This document shows, in pieces, positions 56,703-64,000 of a stretch of 64,000 bases of DNA (the first letter of the stretch is position 1; the number at the start of each line of letters is the position of its first letter). The notes under the pieces were generated by a model. The model saw nothing but the letters and a program-made list of their open reading frames with translations, was not told the origin of the DNA and made no database searches. Position numbers and translations under genes: made by a program. The stretch is from assembly GCA_031119555.1 (NCBI GenBank), contig JAVHXQ010000004.1, forward strand, positions 33,168-97,167. Reading direction: 5' to 3'. The stretch is from Candidatus Dactylopiibacterium sp. (GTDB lineage Bacteria; Pseudomonadota; Gammaproteobacteria; Burkholderiales; Rhodocyclaceae).

Positions 56703-59567
56703 ATGGCGCAAATGAGCGTGGCGGAGTTTGCCACCGAACTGAAAATGCCGGCCCCGGCATTGCTGGAGCAATTCGCACGGGCCGGTGTTAGCAAGACCAA
56801 TGCCGCAGATCCTGTCAGTGAGCAGGACAAGACGCGTCTGCTGGATTACCTGCGTCGCTCGCACGGCAATGACGCGGCGGCCAAGTCGAAAATCACGCTG
56901 ACCCGCAAGCAGACGACGGAGATCAAGGCTGCCGACGCAACCGGCAAGGCGCGCACGATTCAGGTCGAGGTGCGCAAGAAGCGCACCTTCGTCAAGCGCG
57001 ACGATCTCGAATTCGGCTCTGAAGCCGGTGCTGAAGGGGCCGAAGCGGCTGCGTCCGTCGAACCGCTCGAAGCTGCCATGGTGGAAACGCCCCCGGCGCC
57101 TCCTGCTGCGCCCGTGATCGAGGCTGTCGAACCGCCGCCGGTTGCGCCCCAGCCTGCCCCGGAACCCGAACCTGAGCCGGAACCGGAGCCCGAACCTGTC
57201 GTCGAGATCGCACCGGAACCCGAACCCGAGCCGGAACCCGCGCCTGAGCCCGAGCCCGAGCCTCAGGTGGTAGCGCCGGCCGAGCCCGTCGTGGCGCCCG
57301 TGGCCGCCGAGAAGCCCGCGAGTGCGTCGGTTGGCAAGCTGTCCGTTGCGCCGCGTGCCGAAACGTCCCGCGAACGCGAAGAGCGTCGTCATCGTGAGCT
57401 GCTCGAACGCCAGGCCGCCGACAAGCGGACGCGTGAAGCCGAGGCGATTGCCCGCAAGGCCGCCGCCGAAGCACGCATCAAGGCCGAGGCAGAAGCTGCC
57501 GCCGCCGCGGCCACCGCCGCGGCCACCGCCGCCGCGAAGGCGAAGGAAGCCGGCGCCCGCAAGGAAACCGGCAATACGCTGCATCGTCCGAACAAGCCGG
57601 CGACGGCGGACGCTGCCCGCAAGCCGGGCAACGCCCCGCCCGCACGCAGCGGCGCGGGTCGCGACGATGATTCACGCAACAAGCGCAGCGGCCTCAAGAC
57701 CCGGGGTGACTCAGGCGGTGCGGGTGGCTGGCGCAGTGGTCAGAAGGGCGGCCGTGGCGGTCGTCACGGCAACGACCACATGACGGCCTTCCAGGCGCCG
57801 ATCGAACCCGTGGTGCGCGAAGTGCACGTGCCCGAAACCATCTCCGTGGCCGACCTGGCCCACAAGATGTCGGTCAAGGCCAACGAAGTCATCAAGAAGA
57901 TGATGATGATGGGGCAGATGGTCACCATCAACCAGGTGCTGGACCAGGAAACCGCGATGATCATCGTGGAAGAGATGGGCCATACCGCGCTGGCGGCCAA
58001 GCTCGACGATCCGGAAGCCTTCCTGATCGAGGGCGACGAGGCCAAGGACGTGACGCTGGAGCCGCGTGCGCCGGTCGTGACCATCATGGGCCACGTCGAC
58101 CACGGCAAGACCTCGCTGCTGGACTACATCCGTCGCACCAAGGTGGCGGCGGGCGAAGCCGGCGGGATCACGCAGCACATCGGGGCCTACCACGTGAAGA
58201 CGCCGCGCGGCGTGATCTCGTTCCTCGACACCCCGGGTCACGAGGCCTTCACGGCCATGCGTGCCCGTGGCGCGAAGGCCACCGACATCGTGATTCTGGT
58301 GGTTGCCGCCGATGATGGCGTGATGCCGCAGACCAAGGAAGCCATCCACCACGCGAAGGCCGCAGGCGTGCCCATCGTGGTGGCGGTCAACAAGATCGAC
58401 AAGCCCGAAGCCAACCCCGAGCGGGTCAAGCAGGAACTGGTGGCCGAAGGCGTGGTGCCGGAAGAGTACGGCGGCGATTCGCCGTTCTGCCCGGTGTCGG
58501 CCAAGACCGGCGCGGGGATCGACGAGCTGCTCGAGAACGTGCTGCTGCAGGCCGAAGTGCTGGAGCTGACCGCTGCGATCGATGCGCCCGCCAAGGGTCT
58601 CATCATCGAGGCGCGCCTCGACAAGGGCCGTGGCCCGGTGGCCACCATGCTGGTGCAGAGCGGCACGTTGCGACGCGGTGACGTGGTGCTGGCCGGGGCG
58701 ACCTTCGGTCGCGTCCGGGCCATGCTCGACGAGAACGGCAAGCAGATCGCCGAGGCCGGCCCTTCGATTCCGGTCGAGATTCTGGGTCTGTCGGAAGTTC
58801 CCGCCGCGGGCGACGAAGTCATGGCCATCGCCGACGAGCGCCGTGCGCGCGAAATCGCGCTGTTCCGCCAGGGCAAGTTCCGCGACGTGAAGCTCGCCAA
58901 GCAGCAGGCCGCGAAGCTCGAAAACATGATGGAGCAGATGAAGGAAGGCGACATCAAGACGCTGCCCCTCATCGTCAAGGCCGACGTGCAGGGTTCGCAG
59001 GAAGCGCTCGTGCAGTCGCTGCAGAAGCTTTCCAACGAGGAAGTGCGCGTCAACGTCATCCACGCAGCGGTGGGCGGCATCTCGGAGTCCGACGTCAATC
59101 TGGCGCAGGCATCGCAGGCCGTCATCATCGGGTTCAACACGCGTGCCGATGCCGGTGCGCGCAAGGTGGCCGAGACCTTCGGCGTGGATATCCGCTACTA
59201 CAACATCATCTATGACGCCGTGGATGAGGTGAAGCAGGCGCTGTCCGGCATGCTGGCCCCCGAGAAGCGCGAGCAGATCACGGGTACCGTGGAGATCCGC
59301 CAGGTGTTCGTGATTTCCAAGGTGGGCACGATCGCGGGTTGCTATGTGCTCGACGGCTTCGTCAAGCGCAATTCGCGTGTGCGTATCCTGCGCAACCACG
59401 TGGTGGTGCACGACGGGGAACTCGAGTCGCTCAAGCGCTTCAAGGATGACGTCAAGGAAGTGCGGGCGGGCTACGAATGCGGCCTGTCCCTGCGCGGCTA
59501 TAACGACATCCATGAGGGCGATCACCTCGAAATCTACGAAATCCAGGAAGTCGCCCGCACGCTCTGA
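56703..59567 (+). CDS. infB: Translation initiation factor IF-2
   Basis: [48 protein letters not shown]. Confidence 0.97.
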   Translation: MAQMSVAEFATELKMPAPALLEQFARAGVSKTNAADPVSEQDKTRLLDYLRRSHGNDAAAKSKITLTRKQTTEIKAADATGKARTIQVEVRKKRTFVKRDDLEFGSEAGAEGAEAAASVEPLEAAMVETPPAPPAAPVIEAVEPPPVAPQPAPEPEPEPEPEPEPVVEIAPEPEPEPEPAPEPEPEPQVVAPAEPVVAPVAAEKPASASVGKLSVAPRAETSREREERRHRELLERQAADKRTREAEAIARKAAAEARIKAEAEAAAAAATAAATAAAKAKEAGARKETGNTLHRPNKPATADAARKPGNAPPARSGAGRDDDSRNKRSGLKTRGDSGGAGGWRSGQKGGRGGRHGNDHMTAFQAPIEPVVREVHVPETISVADLAHKMSVKANEVIKKMMMMGQMVTINQVLDQETAMIIVEEMGHTALAAKLDDPEAFLIEGDEAKDVTLEPRAPVVTIMGHVDHGKTSLLDYIRRTKVAAGEAGGITQHIGAYHVKTPRGVISFLDTPGHEAFTAMRARGAKATDIVILVVAADDGVMPQTKEAIHHAKAAGVPIVVAVNKIDKPEANPERVKQELVAEGVVPEEYGGDSPFCPVSAKTGAGIDELLENVLLQAEVLELTAAIDAPAKGLIIEARLDKGRGPVATMLVQSGTLRRGDVVLAGATFGRVRAMLDENGKQIAEAGPSIPVEILGLSEVPAAGDEVMAIADERRAREIALFRQGKFRDVKLAKQQAAKLENMMEQMKEGDIKTLPLIVKADVQGSQEALVQSLQKLSNEEVRVNVIHAAVGGISESDVNLAQASQAVIIGFNTRADAGARKVAETFGVDIRYYNIIYDAVDEVKQALSGMLAPEKREQITGTVEIRQVFVISKVGTIAGCYVLDGFVKRNSRVRILRNHVVVHDGELESLKRFKDDVKEVRAGYECGLSLRGYNDIHEGDHLEIYEIQEVARTL

Positions 59568-59604
59568 GGCTGGCCTTTCCGGAAATCCGGCAAGAGAAGA
59601 AGCA

Positions 59605-59632
59605 AGCGGGCCCTGCGGGGCCCGTTTGTGTT
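59605..59632 (+). terminator. Intra-operon terminator-like hairpin between infB and rbfA
   Basis: CGGGCCC-TGCG-GGGCCCG followed by TTTGTGTT. Confidence 0.6.
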
Positions 59633-59642
59633 GGAGATAACC

Positions 59643-60068
59643 ATGGCAAAAGAATATTCGCGCGCCACGCGCGTGGCTGAGCAGATCCGGCGGGAACTGG
59701 CAGAGCTGATCCGGCTCGAGCTGAAGGACCCGCGCGTCGGTCTCATTTCCCTGACCGATGTCGAGCTCACGCCCGACTACGCGCACGCAAAGATCTTCTT
59801 CACCTCGATGCAGGGCGAAGAAGGCGTGGAGGCGATTCTCGCCGGCCTGCGGCGGGCGGGCGGTTTCCTGCGCCGCGAGCTGGGGCGCCGCGTGCGCATC
59901 CACACCACGCCCGAGCTGCACTTCGTTTATGACCGTTCGGTCGAGCAGGGCAGTTACATGTCCGCGCTCATCGATCGCACGGTGGCCGACGACCGCGCCC
60001 ATCGGGGCGAGGATGCGCCGGAAGAAGAGGCGCGCGACGCCGATGACGCAAACGAGGGGCGTTCATGA
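59643..60068 (+). CDS. rbfA: Ribosome-binding factor A
   Basis: SRATRVAEQIRRELAELIRLELKDPRVGLISLTDVELTPDYAHAKIFF. Confidence 0.96.
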   Translation: MAKEYSRATRVAEQIRRELAELIRLELKDPRVGLISLTDVELTPDYAHAKIFFTSMQGEEGVEAILAGLRRAGGFLRRELGRRVRIHTTPELHFVYDRSVEQGSYMSALIDRTVADDRAHRGEDAPEEEARDADDANEGRS

Positions 60069-60973
60069 GCGAGGCGCCGCCCGTGCGCAAGCGCTGGCAG
60101 ATCGTCGACGGTGTGTTGCTGCTCGACAAGCCCGCCGGCCTGAGCTCAAACGATGCCCTGCAGAAGGCGCGACGCCTTTTCTCGGCAGCGAAAGCCGGGC
60201 ACACCGGCACGCTGGACCCCATGGCCACGGGCTTGCTGCCCCTGTGCTTCGGTGAGGCGACGAAGTTCTCGAACCGTCTGCTCGAAGCCGACAAGACCTA
60301 CGCGGCGACGCTGCTGCTGGGCGTGACGACGCAGACCGGCGACGCCGAGGGCGAAGTCGTGCTGACGCGCCCGGTCGGGTGTGACGAGGCCGCCGTCCAC
60401 GCCGCCTGCGCACGCTTTCTGGGAGAGATCGAGCAGGTGCCGCCGATGTATTCCGCGCTCAAGCATCAGGGCCGGGCGCTGTACGAATATGCCCGGCAGG
60501 GCGTGGAAATCGAGCGCGAAGCGCGCCGCGTGACCATTCACTCGCTCGAGGTCCACCGAATTGCGCTGCCCGAGGTGGAAATCCTTGTGCGATGCTCGAA
60601 AGGGACTTATATTCGCACCCTTGCCGAAGATATCGGCGAGGCCTTGGGCTGCGGTGCGCATCTCACGGCCTTGCGCCGCACCAGCATCGGTTCGCTCGAA
60701 ATTGGGCAGGCCCTGACGCTGGAAGCGATCGCGGAGGTGGATGAAGCAGCGCGTCCCGCGCTGCTTGCAAAGCCCGACGCACTCGTGGCGCATCTCGATG
60801 CAATCCAGCTGGACGCCAGCCAGACTGATCGAATCCTGCACGGGCAGGCGATCCGCTTGGCAGGTGACGCCCGTCAGGTGCGTCTGTATGGCCCTCATTT
60901 TCTCGGTTTGGGAGAATTCAACGGTACTGGCGAGCTGCGGCCGGTCCGGTTGATCGTTTTCAATGCAGCTTGA
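60065..60973 (+). CDS. truB: tRNA pseudouridine(55) synthase
   Basis: GVLLLDKPAGLSSNDALQKARRLFSAAKAGHTGTLDPMATGLLPLCFGEATK. Confidence 0.97.
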   Translation: MSEAPPVRKRWQIVDGVLLLDKPAGLSSNDALQKARRLFSAAKAGHTGTLDPMATGLLPLCFGEATKFSNRLLEADKTYAATLLLGVTTQTGDAEGEVVLTRPVGCDEAAVHAACARFLGEIEQVPPMYSALKHQGRALYEYARQGVEIEREARRVTIHSLEVHRIALPEVEILVRCSKGTYIRTLAEDIGEALGCGAHLTALRRTSIGSLEIGQALTLEAIAEVDEAARPALLAKPDALVAHLDAIQLDASQTDRILHGQAIRLAGDARQVRLYGPHFLGLGEFNGTGELRPVRLIVFNAA

Positions 60974-61036
60974 AGCGTTCTCGTGCGGTCGTTGTGACCG
61001 GGCGGGCGCAATAATCAGTCAGAAAGAGAATCAGAC

Positions 61037-61306
61037 ATGGCAATTTCCATCGAACAAAAGGCCCAGATCGTCGGCGACTTCCAGCGCGCCCAGGGTGACA
61101 CCGGTTCCCCCGAAGTGCAGATCGCGCTGCTGACGGCCCGCATCAACGGTCTGACCGACCACTTCAAGGCCAACGTCAAGGATCACCACTCCCGCCGCGG
61201 CCTGCTCAAGATGGTCAGCCAGCGCCGCAAGCTGCTGGACTACTACAAGAGCAAGAACTTCCAGGGCTACCGTGCCCTGATCGAGCGTCTCGGCCTGCGC
61301 AAGTAA
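61037..61306 (+). CDS. rpsO: 30S ribosomal protein S15
   Basis: [51 protein letters not shown]. Confidence 0.98.
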   Translation: MAISIEQKAQIVGDFQRAQGDTGSPEVQIALLTARINGLTDHFKANVKDHHSRRGLLKMVSQRRKLLDYYKSKNFQGYRALIERLGLRK

Positions 61307-61365
61307 TGCGCGCACCCGGGTGCTTGCGGCGAACGGGTCTGCGGACCCGGCGCTGAAAGACCACG

Positions 61366-61404
61366 AAGCCGGCGGGCCAACAGGGGCTTGGCCGGCTTTG
61401 TTTT
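61366..61404 (+). terminator. Terminator-like hairpin between rpsO and pnp
   Basis: AAGCC-(GGCG)-GGCCAA-CAGGGGC-TTGGCC-GGCTT followed by TGTTTT. Confidence 0.6.
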
Positions 61405-61535
61405 AGGTAATGCCCCTTCCGGGCGGCAATTTCTGCGTCGCCCAACGATTTCTCAGCAGTAAGTCAGCCGTGCCCGCAGGATGTCTGCCGGGCGAACCGC
61501 TTCATGTGAAGCGTGCATCCAGAAAGGATAATTCC

Positions 61536-63638
<2,103 letters not shown>

Positions 63639-63711
63639 CCGCTGCGAAGCCTCCCGCCGCCGGAGGCGCCGAGCAGGCGCCCCCCGGGGGCCGGTGAATT
63701 CCGGCAACAAG

Positions 63712-63746
63712 AACGCCTCGCGAACTCCGCGAGGCGTTTTTGTTTC
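63712..63746 (+). terminator. Rho-independent terminator after pnp
   Basis: AACGCCTCGCG-AACTC-CGCGAGGCGTT-TTTGTTT. Confidence 0.85.
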
Positions 63747-64000
63747 TGCTGCCAGGATGTCCGAACCGAACTATGGACTGCGGCGCCCAACGAACGATCC
63801 CTTCGCAAGGCGCCAGTCTTGTACTGGGCCCGTTGGTCGGCAGGGAAGATATACGCCACTTCCCCCACAGAAGTTGCCCCACTCCCTGTAAGCCTCTTTT
63901 ACCCGCTTGCCCACCAGGGCTATCGAATTTGCGGCGCGGCGGTTTTCTTTTGTTCCCATTCCCGCCGCCGGCCCTCAAACCTTGCTGGTTTGCCTCAACT

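Noticed and set aside
57145-57270. Short repeats as a CRISPR-like or VNTR non-coding array
   Set aside because: They are in-frame CCNGAR codons encoding the Glu-Pro tract of IF-2. There is no repeat-spacer structure.
57711-60002. 763-aa minus-strand ORF
   Set aside because: Antisense shadow of infB/rbfA. His/Asp/Arg-rich artefact.

Overview
The window is about 64 kb of high-GC chromosome, most likely from a betaproteobacterium of the Burkholderiales/Alcaligenaceae type (inferred from gene content and order). It is almost entirely core genome. In order it contains: a nitrate-assimilation edge (narK-like MFS, nasS, nasT); rpsF-priB-rpsR-rplI; a TRAP transporter with terC and a GntR regulator; alaA-GNAT-hom-thrC; bcp and phoH; a long mla-ABC-ibaG-murA-his-tat gene run; degQ; a NIF3-like gene; sucCD; a second terC; an FHA/metallo-beta-lactamase pair; a LivJ-like binding protein; ldh; the glycine cleavage operon with a tandem glycine riboswitch; scpAB-rluB; and rimP-nusA-infB-rbfA-truB-rpsO-pnp. 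No rRNA, tRNA, CRISPR array, prophage or transposase was recognised. I found no convincing undescribed multi-gene system. The best leads are regulatory or architectural: a probable sigma54 promoter plus ANTAR-type RNA hairpin upstream of narK, a textbook terminator between tatA and tatB, an inverted hisC next to a decayed gene patch inside the his run, a tandem-FHA plus MBL gene pair, a tiny membrane ORF between gcvH and gcvP, and a compositionally different tail after pnp.
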